Shown here piece after piece: positions 8,938 through 17,698 of a stretch of DNA of 60,563 bases. Position 1 is the first letter of the stretch. Every line of letters begins with the position of its first letter. The notes beneath the pieces were generated by a model. It was not told where the DNA came from. It saw only the letters and a program-made list of their open reading frames with translations, and did no database searches. A program made the translations under genes and the position numbers. This DNA comes from Thermoleophilia bacterium. GTDB lineage: Bacteria > Actinomycetota > Thermoleophilia > Gaiellales > Gaiellaceae. The stretch is from positions 1-60,563 of the forward strand of contig SHVL01000007.1 of assembly GCA_009694305.1 (NCBI GenBank), written 5' to 3'.

Positions 8938-9506
8938 CGGGCGATCAACTCCCGCACGACCTCGGATACCAGACGATGCTCGACGACCCGGATACGGGCA
9001 TGCAGGGTCTCGGCCGTGTCCCCGGGAAGCACGGGCACCGCCTCCTGCCGGAGCACTGCGCCCGTGTCGATGCCCTCGTCAACGAGATGCACCGTCGCCC
9101 CCGTCTCGGTAACACCGGCCGCCAGAGCGTCCTCGACGGCAGCGGCTCCGGGGAAAGCTGGGAGCAGGGCCGGATGCACGTTGACGACTCTACCGGGGAA
9201 GCGGGTGAGGAACACGGGCCGCAGGAGATGCATGTAGCCCGCGCAGACGACGAGGCCGACTCCGAGTGACGAGAGCCACTCGGCCATCGCGGCATCGCGC
9301 TCGTTCCTACCTGCGTAATCCTCGAGCGGGAAGACACCGGTCGGAATCCCTGCCGCGAGAGCTCGCTCGAGAGCCGGCACTCCGGCCACGTTCGAGGCCA
9401 CTGCGACTACCGTGATCTCCGCGTCGATCAGGGCCTGGAGGTTGGAACCCGTGCCGCTGACGAGCACCCCGACGCCGAGCGTGTGCGTCGCCTTCGGGTG
9501 TGTCAT
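8934..9506 (-). CDS. purN: Phosphoribosylglycinamide formyltransferase
   Basis: A 190-residue 10-formyl-H4folate-dependent GAR transformylase, step three of purine synthesis. The phosphate loop SGTGSNLQALI is at about residues 18-28. The catalytic Asn and His lie in VVNVHPALLPAFPG (N109, H111), and the folate-side Asp in VDEGIDTG (about 147). It is coupled on both sides: its start overlaps the purM stop by 4 nt and its stop overlaps the purH start by 4 nt. It is the PurN type rather than the formate-dependent PurT. Confidence 0.95.
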   Translation of the reverse strand: MTHPKATHTLGVGVLVSGTGSNLQALIDAEITVVAVASNVAGVPALERALAAGIPTGVFPLEDYAGRNERDAAMAEWLSSLGVGLVVCAGYMHLLRPVFLTRFPGRVVNVHPALLPAFPGAAAVEDALAAGVTETGATVHLVDEGIDTGAVLRQEAVPVLPGDTAETLHARIRVVEHRLVSEVVRELIAR

Positions 9507-10453
9507 TCCCAGGCCACTCCGCCGCCACGCACGATGCGGCCGATCACGAGATCGTCCTCGTGGACGTCGGCTGCCGGGATGATCGCGCAGTAGCCGATTC
9601 CGATGTTGAAGACGCGCCGCAACTCGTCCTCGGCAACGCCGTTGCCGGCGAGCCAGCCGAACACCTCTGGCCGCTCCCAGGAGGATGGGTCGATGACCGC
9701 ACCGAGGCCGTCCGGAACGACGCGGCCCAGGTTTCCGGCTATCCCACCGCCGGTGACGTGCGCGAGTGCCCGCACGTCGGCACGGGCACGCAGCGCTCGA
9801 ATGTCGTCGAGGTAGAGCCGGGTGGGTGGCAGGAGCAGGTCGGCATCGAACGCTCCGTCGCCGACGATCTTCCGGACGAGCGAGAAGCCGTTGGCATGCA
9901 CGCCCGCCGATGGATACCCGACGACGACGTCTCGCTCCTCGACCCGCGAACCGTCAACGACGCGATCTCGATCGACAACGCCGACCGCGGTGCCGCAGAA
10001 GTCGATCTCGCCGTCGCGGTAGATGCCGGGAAGCTCCGCCGTCTCGCCGCCGAGGATCGCGCACCCGGCAACGCGGCAGACGTCCGCGGCCCCCTCGATC
10101 AACTCGGCTACCTGCTCGACGTCGATCGTGTTGGCGGCCACGTAGTCGAGGAAGAAGAGTGGCTCTGCTCCGGTGGTGAGCACGTCGTTGATGCAGTGCG
10201 CGGCGAGATCGGCCCCGCACCAGCGTAGCCGGCCACCGCGGCGGCCAAGCACGAGCTTCGACCCGACCGAGTCCGTCGAGGCCGCGAGCAGGCGCCGGTC
10301 GTCGATCGCGAAGAGACCGGCGAAGGCGCCGAACGCACCTGCAACAGCGGGCGTCGCAGTCGAGGCGACCGCTGCACGGAGGCGATCGACGATCGCGTCG
10401 GCGGTCGCGAGCGACACACCGGCACCGGCATAGGTGTGATCTGGTGAGGGCAT
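9503..10453 (-). CDS. purM: Phosphoribosylformylglycinamidine cyclo-ligase (AIR synthetase)
   Basis: An ATP-dependent enzyme closing the imidazole ring to give AIR. I place the start at ATG 10453 (MPSPDHTYAGAGVSL), because the 16 residues before it are not family-like and would overlap the upstream gene; the product is 316 residues. The AIRS signature YAGAGVSLATADAIVDRL is present, as is the ATP/Mg-binding segment AHCINDVLTTGAEPLFFLDY. The protein is slightly short compared with about 340 in other bacteria. It ends in a 4-nt overlap with purN and lies 10 nt downstream of an MFS gene that interrupts the operon. Confidence 0.93.
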   Translation of the reverse strand: MPSPDHTYAGAGVSLATADAIVDRLRAAVASTATPAVAGAFGAFAGLFAIDDRRLLAASTDSVGSKLVLGRRGGRLRWCGADLAAHCINDVLTTGAEPLFFLDYVAANTIDVEQVAELIEGAADVCRVAGCAILGGETAELPGIYRDGEIDFCGTAVGVVDRDRVVDGSRVEERDVVVGYPSAGVHANGFSLVRKIVGDGAFDADLLLPPTRLYLDDIRALRARADVRALAHVTGGGIAGNLGRVVPDGLGAVIDPSSWERPEVFGWLAGNGVAEDELRRVFNIGIGYCAIIPAADVHEDDLVIGRIVRGGGVAWE

Positions 10454-10463
10454 GGCTTCGAGC

Positions 10464-11708
10464 CTAGCGGCCTGCCCGGATCGTCTCGTCCGGGATTTCA
10501 TCGAGGCCCTTGAACGCCGTCACCGCGAACGATCCGACGGCCACGGCGAGCAGGCCTCCCGCGAGGATGAGGAACGATTCGCGCAGTCCGACCCGATCGA
10601 TCAGCGGCCCGACAAGGAGATAGCCCGCCGGGCCTGCAACGAAGGCGATCGACGTCGAGAGCCCGAGGACGCGCCCGCGAAGCCTGTCCGGAGTGCGCTG
10701 CTGCAGAGCCACGTTCTTGATCGGGTTGATCGGCCCGTACATCAACCCGGAGACGAACCCGAAGGCGAGCAGGGCCGGCAGCGGTGGCAGGAAGGCCATC
10801 CCGACGACCGCGGTCGCCATCCCGAGGAGTGCGGCGTTCAGAACGGTACGCCGCCGCATCCTTGCTCCGGCCGCGGCATAGACGAGGGCGCCGATGACGG
10901 CTCCCGCACTGATCGACGCGAGAACTGCGCCGAGCCCGCCCGGCTGGTGCCTGGCCTGGAAGTAGACCGGCAGGAGAACACCCTCGACCGGGAGCCAGAA
11001 GCCTACGAGGAGCGCCGTCATGACCGCGGTGCTCCGGAGAACCGGCTCCCGCCAGAGGAAGACGAGACCCTCCCTGGTCGCCGGCCAGAAGTCCAGCAGG
11101 CGCCCGTGCTCGAGCGGCCGCCCCGCTCCCGGGACTCGCACCGCAAACATCAGGAGCGCCGAGAGAATGAAGAATACGGCTGTCGCCCAGAAGGCATTTC
11201 TCGCACCGACGAGGGCGATCAGGATCCCGCCCACGCCCGGGCCGACGATGTAAGCAATGCCCCAGGTCGCCTCGTGGATCCCGTTTGCACGCTCGAGCTG
11301 AAGGTCGGCGGCACGCGCCGCCTCGGGCAGCATCGACTCGCGAGCAGTGAGCCCGGCGGGATCGAAGGTCGCGCCAATCACCGCGAGGACAGCGAGAAGG
11401 GAAAAACTCAGCCCGACGAGGCTGCTCAGGATCGGGATCGCTGCGACGCTGAGGAACGAGAGCAGATCGCTCCCGACCGACACCCTGCGCCTGCCGAGAA
11501 TGTCAACGAGGGTGCCGGAGATGAGCGACGTGAACAACAGAGGGGCCAGGGTGACCGCCCCGATCGCCGCTGCGGCCGACGCGCTCCCCGTCAGCTCGAG
11601 CACGAGCCACGGGAACGCAACCACCGTGACTCCGTTTCCGGCGCCGCTCAACGCGGTCGATACCTCGAGCGCAACGAAGGGGGTGAGGTGGCGCTCTGGA
11701 GTGTTCAT
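10464..11708 (-). CDS. MFS transporter inside the purine operon
   Basis: A 414-residue, 12-helix major facilitator with an enterobactin-exporter-like (EntS/MFS_3) profile. It has LISGTLVDILGRRRVSVGSD as motif A after TM2 and a second cytoplasmic loop near the middle. I use the ATG at 11708 (MNTPERHLTPF); the longer frame upstream is Arg-rich and not family-like. It sits between purF (38 nt gap) and purM (10 nt gap) on the same strand, so it is probably co-transcribed. Its substrate is unknown; a nucleobase or a drug are both possible. Confidence 0.85.
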   Translation of the reverse strand: MNTPERHLTPFVALEVSTALSGAGNGVTVVAFPWLVLELTGSASAAAAIGAVTLAPLLFTSLISGTLVDILGRRRVSVGSDLLSFLSVAAIPILSSLVGLSFSLLAVLAVIGATFDPAGLTARESMLPEAARAADLQLERANGIHEATWGIAYIVGPGVGGILIALVGARNAFWATAVFFILSALLMFAVRVPGAGRPLEHGRLLDFWPATREGLVFLWREPVLRSTAVMTALLVGFWLPVEGVLLPVYFQARHQPGGLGAVLASISAGAVIGALVYAAAGARMRRRTVLNAALLGMATAVVGMAFLPPLPALLAFGFVSGLMYGPINPIKNVALQQRTPDRLRGRVLGLSTSIAFVAGPAGYLLVGPLIDRVGLRESFLILAGGLLAVAVGSFAVTAFKGLDEIPDETIRAGR

Positions 11709-11746
11709 CCGGGCCTCGAGGCGCACGGCCTCGCAGCGTCCTCCGC

Positions 11747-13123
11747 CTAGACGACGGCGGTCTCGAATCGCATCTTGTCCGCGCTTGACGGCACCGCCGC
11801 CGGATAGTCGCGCGTGAAGCAGGCGCGACACACCGAGTTCTCGGGCAGGCGTGTGGCGGTCTGCATGCCCTCCAACGAGAGGTAGTGAAGCGAGGTCGCA
11901 CCGATCCGCTCGCGCATCTCCTCGACCGAACGGTGCGCAGCGGCCAGCTCGTCCTCGTCGGCCATGTCGATGCCATAGAAGCACGGCGACACGACGGGCG
12001 GAGACGAGATCCGAACGTGCACCTCGGTGGCACCCGCCTCGAAGAGCATCGTCACGAGCTGCTGCATCGTGTTGCCCCGCACGATCGAGTCGTCAACGAC
12101 GACGACACGTTGCCCTGCGATCTCGTCGAGCGGGTTGAACTTGAGCTTGATCCCCTGCCTGCGTAACTCCTGGTCGGGCTGGATGAACGTGCGGCCGACG
12201 TAGCGGTTCTTGATCAGCCCCTCCTCGTACGGGATTCCCGACGCCCGCGCAAATCCGATCGCGGCGGGCGTGCCCGAGTCGGGGATCGACATCACGAGGT
12301 CGGCGACAGCGGGCGCCTCGACCGCGAGTTGCCGCCCCATCCGCACCCTGCTCGAATAGACCTCGCTGCCGTCGAGGCGCGAATCGGGGCGGGCGAAGTA
12401 GACGTGCTCGAAGATGCAGGCCGCCCCGCGTCCTTCCGGGAGCGCCTGGGTGCTGTGCATTCCCGCACCGTCGAACCAGAGAACCTCACCCGGCCGAACG
12501 TCGCGGTCAACGGTGGCGCCGATCAGGTCGAAGGCGCAGCTCTCGGATGCGACCACCATGTCTCCCCCGAGGTGACCCAGGGTAAGAGGCCGGATGCCGT
12601 GCCGGTCGCGGAAGGCGACGAGCGTGTCGTCCACGAGGGCAACAACCGAGTATGCGCCTTCGAGGCGCGCCATCGTGGCTGCGACGGCGTCAGGTAGCGG
12701 AGCCGGGTCGCGCGCGATCAACGCCGCGATGACCTCGGTGTCCGACGTCGAGCCGAGTCGGATCCCGTCCGCAATGAGCTCCTCCCGCAAGGCGCCTGCA
12801 TTCGTCAGGTTGCCGTTGTGGCCGAGGGCAATCGTACGCGACCGTCCATGATGAACGAGCGGCTGGGCGTTCGACCAGTGCGCACCCCCCGTCGTGGAGT
12901 AGCGGGTATGCCCGATTGCGACCTCACCCGGAAGAGCCTGGAGTTGCTGCTCGTTGAAGACCTGCGCGACGAGGCCCATGTCGCGAAGCACGGTGAGCCG
13001 CCCGCCCTCCGAGACGGCGATGCCCGCCGACTCCTGCCCCCGGTGCTGCAATGCGAAAAGGGCGAAATAAGTGAGCCGCGCGACATCGCGATCGACCGAG
13101 CGGATACCGAAGACTCCACACAT
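11747..13123 (-). CDS. purF: Amidophosphoribosyltransferase
   Basis: A 458-residue enzyme of the first committed purine step (PRPP + Gln). The N-terminal nucleophile Cys2 is in MCGVFGIRS with no propeptide longer than Met. The glutaminase region has QHRGQESAGIA and GHNGNL, and the PRPP loop VVVVDDSIVRGNT is at about residues 339-351. Four cysteines in Bacillus-type positions (C236, C381, C432, C435, the last two in CRACF) predict a structural 4Fe-4S cluster, so the enzyme may be oxygen-labile. It lies 2 nt downstream of purL. Confidence 0.95.
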   Translation of the reverse strand: MCGVFGIRSVDRDVARLTYFALFALQHRGQESAGIAVSEGGRLTVLRDMGLVAQVFNEQQLQALPGEVAIGHTRYSTTGGAHWSNAQPLVHHGRSRTIALGHNGNLTNAGALREELIADGIRLGSTSDTEVIAALIARDPAPLPDAVAATMARLEGAYSVVALVDDTLVAFRDRHGIRPLTLGHLGGDMVVASESCAFDLIGATVDRDVRPGEVLWFDGAGMHSTQALPEGRGAACIFEHVYFARPDSRLDGSEVYSSRVRMGRQLAVEAPAVADLVMSIPDSGTPAAIGFARASGIPYEEGLIKNRYVGRTFIQPDQELRRQGIKLKFNPLDEIAGQRVVVVDDSIVRGNTMQQLVTMLFEAGATEVHVRISSPPVVSPCFYGIDMADEDELAAAHRSVEEMRERIGATSLHYLSLEGMQTATRLPENSVCRACFTRDYPAAVPSSADKMRFETAVV

Positions 13124-13125
13124 CT

Positions 13126-15234
13126 CTACTCCTCACGCTCCCAGACGGATCGGAGGTCGGAGACAGGAACACCGAGGATCGCGTCACCTTCGACCTCACC
13201 GATGCGCCTCAGACCGATGCCGGGGCGCGAGACGATCTCCTCGGCGCGGCCGAACGGGACAGCCAGGATCACCTGACCGGGGCCTTCCCCGAAGAGCGAG
13301 ACCGGATCAGACGGGAGATCGAGCAGCGCGCCGAGATTCGAGTGCAGCGCCGCCTCGGCCAGCGCGACCGCAAGGCCACCGTCCGAGACGTCGTGCGCAA
13401 GCGTGCACCGTGAAGCCACGTCAACCACGAAGCGAACGAGCGCAGCCTCGGCGGCGAGGTCGAAGGCAGGGGGCGACCCCGAGACCTTCCCGTAGCGGGC
13501 CTGAAGTTCCGACCCCGGCAACGCGGGAGCCCCTGCCGAGGCAAGCAGGATCACGTCACCGGACTGCCACCGGCCAGGGACGCGCCGAACATCCGGGACG
13601 AGGCCGACGCAACCGACCACGGGTGTGGGTGGGATCGAACGGCCGTCGGTATCGTTGTAGAGCGAGACGTTCCCGGAGACGATCGGCAGCCCGAGCGCCT
13701 CGCACGCCTGTGCCATTCCCTCGATCGACTCGGAGAGCTCCCATCCGACCTCCGGCTTCTCGGGGTTGCCGAAGTTGAGGCAGTCGGTGAAACCGAGCGG
13801 GTCACCACCTGCGCAGGCGATGTTGCGAGCAGCCTCGAGGATCGCTGCAGCCCCACCGGCGAACGGGTCGAGCGAGCCGAGGCGCCCGGTGCCGTCGAGG
13901 GTGAGAGCGAGGCCGCGGTAGGACGGCCGCAGCCGCAGCACGGCAGCGTCGAGGCCCGGGCGGCGCACGGTGCGTGACTGGACGAGCTGGTCGTAGCGGC
14001 GCGTCACGAACGCCCGCGACCGCAGAGCGTCGGAGCCGAGCAGACCGAGGAGCAACTCGGCCGTCGCCGGCAGGTCCGCCAGCTCGACCTCGGGCGACGG
14101 CGGCCGCGGCTCGCACTCGACGACGTACCTCGGGCAGTCCTCGGTGAGGAAGCGGGCGGGAATCGCACCTACCTCGGCACCGTGCCAGAACGCCCGCAGC
14201 TCACCCGTCTCGGTCACCTCGCCGATCCCGGCACGGTGGAGCCCCCAGCGGTCGATCACCGCCTCGACCTCGGCAAGCCGACCGGGCGCGACGATGGCCA
14301 CCATCCGCTCCTGCGACTCGGAGATCATGACCTCCCAGGGCTCCATCCCGCCCTCGCGCCGGGGCACCCGGTCGAGGTGCACGTCGATGCCGAAGTCGGC
14401 GGCCATCTCGGAAAGCGACGAAGCGAGGCCGGCAGCGCCGCAGTCCTGCAGCGACAGCACCAACCCACGGTCTACGAGCTCCACCGAGACCTCGATCAGC
14501 CGCTTGCCGGTGAACGGGTCGCCGACCTGCACCGACGGCCGCTTGTCGGCGGCCTCCTCGCCGAGCTCCTGGCTTGCGAGGACGGAGGCGCCACCGATCC
14601 CGTCTCTCCCCGTCGTCGCACCGTAGAGAACGAGCAGGGCTCCCGCCGTATCCGCCCTCGCGCTCATCACCGCGTCAACCGGGAGAAGGCCCACGCACAT
14701 CGCGTTGACGAGGCAGTTGGAGGCATACGCGTCGTCGAAGACGACCTCTCCCCCGACGTTTGGCACGCCGACCGAGTTGCCGTAGGAACCGACTCCGGCG
14801 ACCGCGCGGGAGAAATGGGCGTCGGGTGCGCCGAAGCGCAGTCCGTCGAGAAGCGCTATCGGCCGTGCGCCCATGGCGATGATGTCGCGCAGGATCCCAC
14901 CCACTCCCGTCGCCGCACCCTGAAACGGCTCGACGGCGGACGGATGGTTGTGGCTCTCGGCCTTGAACGTGACGGCAAGGCCTTCCCCGAGGTCGAGGAC
15001 GCCCGCGTTCTCGCCCGGCCCCTGCAGCACCCGGGCGCCGGCACTCGGGAGGCGCTTGAGCAGGAGCGCAGAGTGCTTGTAGCCGCAATGCTCCGACCAG
15101 AGGAGCGAGAAGACGGCGAGCTCGAAGTGATTCGGCTCACGCTCCAGCAGGTCCAGGATACGCGCGTTCTCCCCGTCCGTGAGGCCGAGTTGACGATGGA
15201 TCGGCTGTTCCGCGATGTAGCTCAGGACCAGCAT
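13126..15234 (-). CDS. purL: Phosphoribosylformylglycinamidine synthase subunit PurL (small type)
   Basis: A 702-residue ATP-dependent FGAM synthase catalytic subunit. The signature HFELAVFSLLWSEHCGYKHS at about residues 36-55 is followed by AESHNHPSAVEPFQG with the catalytic His, and later DGGLAVALAEAAL. Its length fits the small PurL that works with separate PurS and PurQ subunits; neither is in the window, so they must be elsewhere. It is the first visible gene of the pur run. The 161-nt gap to the divergent EamA gene must contain its promoter, although I cannot point to a clear one. Confidence 0.95.
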   Translation of the reverse strand: MLVLSYIAEQPIHRQLGLTDGENARILDLLEREPNHFELAVFSLLWSEHCGYKHSALLLKRLPSAGARVLQGPGENAGVLDLGEGLAVTFKAESHNHPSAVEPFQGAATGVGGILRDIIAMGARPIALLDGLRFGAPDAHFSRAVAGVGSYGNSVGVPNVGGEVVFDDAYASNCLVNAMCVGLLPVDAVMSARADTAGALLVLYGATTGRDGIGGASVLASQELGEEAADKRPSVQVGDPFTGKRLIEVSVELVDRGLVLSLQDCGAAGLASSLSEMAADFGIDVHLDRVPRREGGMEPWEVMISESQERMVAIVAPGRLAEVEAVIDRWGLHRAGIGEVTETGELRAFWHGAEVGAIPARFLTEDCPRYVVECEPRPPSPEVELADLPATAELLLGLLGSDALRSRAFVTRRYDQLVQSRTVRRPGLDAAVLRLRPSYRGLALTLDGTGRLGSLDPFAGGAAAILEAARNIACAGGDPLGFTDCLNFGNPEKPEVGWELSESIEGMAQACEALGLPIVSGNVSLYNDTDGRSIPPTPVVGCVGLVPDVRRVPGRWQSGDVILLASAGAPALPGSELQARYGKVSGSPPAFDLAAEAALVRFVVDVASRCTLAHDVSDGGLAVALAEAALHSNLGALLDLPSDPVSLFGEGPGQVILAVPFGRAEEIVSRPGIGLRRIGEVEGDAILGVPVSDLRSVWEREE

Positions 15235-15395
15235 CTTACCCGGCGAGGCATACGGCGGAGGATGACCCGCATCTCTGCACGGTGTGCCCTCGACGAACGA
15301 GCCGGGCGAGCCGGGCGAGGCATCGTTGGCCGAGCCGGCCTCTCGCGCCGGTTTCTGGCACGCGTGGCTCCCGCCGCGTCTACCCTCGACGCACC

Positions 15396-16271
15396 GTGAG
15401 CCGTCGCGACCTGCTTCTCCTGCTGCTCCTCTCTGCTATCTGGGGTGGGTCGTTCCTGCTGATCAAGGTGAGCATCGACGTACTCGAGCCCTCCGTCGTT
15501 GCTCTCGGACGCGTCGTGGCCGGAGCGCTCCTGCTCCTCGCGCTGCTTGTGCGGAAGGGCGGGATCGGGCCGTTGAGGGGTCTTCTCCTGCCACTTCTCG
15601 TCCTCGCCGCGCTCAACAACGCCGTTCCGTTCTGGCTGCTCGGCTTCGCCGAGACGAGCCTCGATTCGGGCCTGACCGCGGTGATCCAGGCGGCGGCGCC
15701 GCTCTTCACGGTGATCCTCGCCATACGGATGGACAGAACGCAGCGCGTCACCGGCGCGCGTCTGCTCGGAGTCTTCATCGGATTTGCAGGTGTCGTGCTC
15801 CTGATCGGCTTCCAGACAGGTGGCGACCTCATCGCCACCTTCGCCGTGATCGGGGTCGCGCTCTGTTACGCGTTTTCGGCCCTCTACGCAGGGAGCACAA
15901 TGCGCGGAGTGCCCGCGCTGCAGGTGTCATTCGGGCAACTCGCGCTCGCATCCCTCCTGCTCGCACCGGTCGGCCTGACCCAACTGCCCGACACGCTGCC
16001 GCCGACGCAGGTGCTGCTTGCCGTCCTCTCGCTCGGGGTCTTCGGCTCGGGTATCGCCTACCTCCTCTATTTCTCGATCATCGAGAGTTCGGGCGCCTCC
16101 CGCGCGATACTCGTCACCTATCTCGTCCCGGCGATCGCTCTCGTCTACGGAGCGGTGCTGCTCGACGAGTCGGTCACCGTGCCCGCTCTCGTCGGCCTCG
16201 CACTCGTTCTCACGGGCACCGCTCTGGCGACCGGTCTCGCGCGAGCCAGGGCAGCTAGCCTCGCCAGATGA
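15396..16271 (+). CDS. EamA/DMT-family permease (first of a tandem pair)
   Basis: A 291-residue, ten-helix permease. I start it at GTG 15396 (VSRRDLLLLLLLSAIWGGSF), because the longer frame upstream is Arg/Ser-rich and outside the family pattern. EamA repeat 1 carries LNNAVPFWLLGFAE and SGLTAVIQAAAPLFT. Repeat 2 ends with VTYLVPAIALVYGAVLLDE. Its stop overlaps the start of the next EamA gene by 4 nt (ATGA), so the pair is coupled and may form a heterodimer, as known for paired small DMT proteins, or may be a plain duplication. Substrate unknown. Confidence 0.85.
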   Translation: MSRRDLLLLLLLSAIWGGSFLLIKVSIDVLEPSVVALGRVVAGALLLLALLVRKGGIGPLRGLLLPLLVLAALNNAVPFWLLGFAETSLDSGLTAVIQAAAPLFTVILAIRMDRTQRVTGARLLGVFIGFAGVVLLIGFQTGGDLIATFAVIGVALCYAFSALYAGSTMRGVPALQVSFGQLALASLLLAPVGLTQLPDTLPPTQVLLAVLSLGVFGSGIAYLLYFSIIESSGASRAILVTYLVPAIALVYGAVLLDESVTVPALVGLALVLTGTALATGLARARAASLAR

Positions 16272-17179
16272 CCCGTCGCTACTGGCCCATGATCCTGACG
16301 CTCGCCTTCCTCTGGGGCGCGTCGTATCTGTTCATCAAGGTCGGCGTGGACGGTGGATTCTCCCCGGCCTCGCTGATGAGCGCGCGGGCACTGTTCGCCG
16401 GGTTCGTCCTCCTGGGCTACCTGACGGCGACGATGGGCTTGTCGAGGGCCGTCGCCGAGATCCGCACGGCCTGGCTCGCGTGCATCGTGCTCGGGGTGCT
16501 CAACGCCGCCGTTCCGTTCTGGCTCGTCGCGTGGGGCGAGACCCATATCGACTCGGGCATCGCCTCGATCGCGCAGGCGACCGTCCCGCTCTTCTCGCTG
16601 CTGATCGGCCTCCGGTTCCTTCCACACGAGCGTGTGAGTGCGACCAGGATCGTCGGAATCGGCATCGGCCTCGTGGGGGCCGCCTTCGTCGCCGGTGTGG
16701 CACCCGGCGACAACGCCACGGCAATCATCGGCGTCCTCGCCGTCGTGCTTGCTTCGGTCTTCTACGCTTCTGCCGGAATCTTCAGCCAGCTACGTCTGCG
16801 GGGGACGACGTCGGGGTCGGTGCTCGCGACAGGCTCGCTCCTTGCCGCGGGCTGCATGCTGCTCCCCTTCGGCATCGCCCAACACCCGGTCGAGATGCCC
16901 ACTGCAGGCGCAGCCGGATCACTGCTGCTTCTCGCCGTCTTCGGTACCGCGCTCGCCAACCTGATCCTGTTCCACGTGATCGCGCTGCACGGCGCCCGCC
17001 GCGTCAGTCTCGTGACCTACCTCCTGCCCGGAATCGCTCTCGTCTACGGAGCCATACTGCTCGGCGAGCACATCAGCGCAGCGGAACTCACCGGACTCGC
17101 ATTGATCCTGCTCGGCGTCGCCCTCGGCTCGGGAACGCTCCGGCTCCAAACGGGCAAGCCGACGACTCAGGCGCCGTAG
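16268..17179 (+). CDS. EamA/DMT-family permease (second of a tandem pair)
   Basis: A 303-residue permease clearly paralogous to its neighbour: the same LNAAVPFWLVAWGE and SGIASIAQATVPLFS blocks in repeat 1 and VTYLLPGIALVYGAILLGE in repeat 2. The ATG at 16268 overlaps the preceding stop by 4 nt. Ten helices, both termini probably cytoplasmic. The pair most likely arose by tandem duplication and diverged. No transcription factor or enzyme is linked that would identify the substrate. Confidence 0.85.
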   Translation: MTRRYWPMILTLAFLWGASYLFIKVGVDGGFSPASLMSARALFAGFVLLGYLTATMGLSRAVAEIRTAWLACIVLGVLNAAVPFWLVAWGETHIDSGIASIAQATVPLFSLLIGLRFLPHERVSATRIVGIGIGLVGAAFVAGVAPGDNATAIIGVLAVVLASVFYASAGIFSQLRLRGTTSGSVLATGSLLAAGCMLLPFGIAQHPVEMPTAGAAGSLLLLAVFGTALANLILFHVIALHGARRVSLVTYLLPGIALVYGAILLGEHISAAELTGLALILLGVALGSGTLRLQTGKPTTQAP

Positions 17180-17214
17180 TGGGTGCTAGCTGTCCCGCCT
17201 ACACAGGTTGCAAA

Positions 17215-17445
17215 TCAGAGCAGGATGCGGAAGGCGGTCGCCGGATGGCAGCCACGCCTCACGAGCTCGGTCGCGTCGTGCAGATCGACGCCGCGGTCGA
17301 GTGCGAGGAGAAAGGCTGCCTCACTTTCGAAGCCGACCGCAATCAGCCGCTCGATCCGCCAGCTGAGAACTCTGGCCGCAGGATCAGGGCCGCAGTCCTC
17401 GACGGTCTCGGGTGGAAGTGTCCCCAGAGCCGGGTCGCCGCTCAT
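17215..17445 (-). CDS. Small conserved-looking protein of unknown function (76 aa)
   Basis: The start is set at ATG 17445, which overlaps the stop of the upstream small gene by 4 nt (ATGA), a strong sign of real coupled coding. The first 30 residues are polar and Pro-rich. The rest is a helical module (SWRIERLIAVGFESEAAFLL, then DLHDATELVRRGCHPATAFRIL) that looks like two helix-turn units ending in a Cys-containing loop. No enzyme motif, signal peptide or membrane segment. It is probably a small soluble interaction module. I do not recognise a named family. Confidence 0.55.
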   Translation of the reverse strand: MSGDPALGTLPPETVEDCGPDPAARVLSWRIERLIAVGFESEAAFLLALDRGVDLHDATELVRRGCHPATAFRILL

Positions 17446-17597
17446 GCCGCCCTCCATTCACTGACAACGGTGCGATTCTGCTCCTCGACATACCGGGCAG
17501 TGGCATACGAGGATGCCTCTGCATGACCGAAATCGAGGGCGCTCCGCGCGAAGCGGTACCAGTCGATCCATGTCGTGAGCCTTGTTGTGTCACCCAT
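17442..17597 (-). CDS. Small protein of unknown function (51 aa), first of a two-gene unit
   Basis: ATG 17597 is chosen because GAGAGG lies 7-8 nt upstream; the longer frame to 17636 has no such site. The 51 residues (MGDTTRLTTWIDWYRFARSA at the N-terminus) are largely helical and Trp/Tyr-rich, and end VVSEWRAA. There is no membrane segment or known motif. It overlaps the next small gene by 4 nt. The pair lies between an EamA gene and an aminotransferase, with about 100 nt of free sequence upstream for a promoter. The function cannot be guessed. Confidence 0.45.
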   Translation of the reverse strand: MGDTTRLTTWIDWYRFARSALDFGHAEASSYATARYVEEQNRTVVSEWRAA

Positions 17598-17698
17598 GTC
17601 AGTCGCCTCTCTGGAGGGTGGTGTGATGTGATGCACAAGGTGTATCGGCAGGTTGTTCGGAAACCGTACGAATCTGTTGCGGATCCGATGCTGGAACG

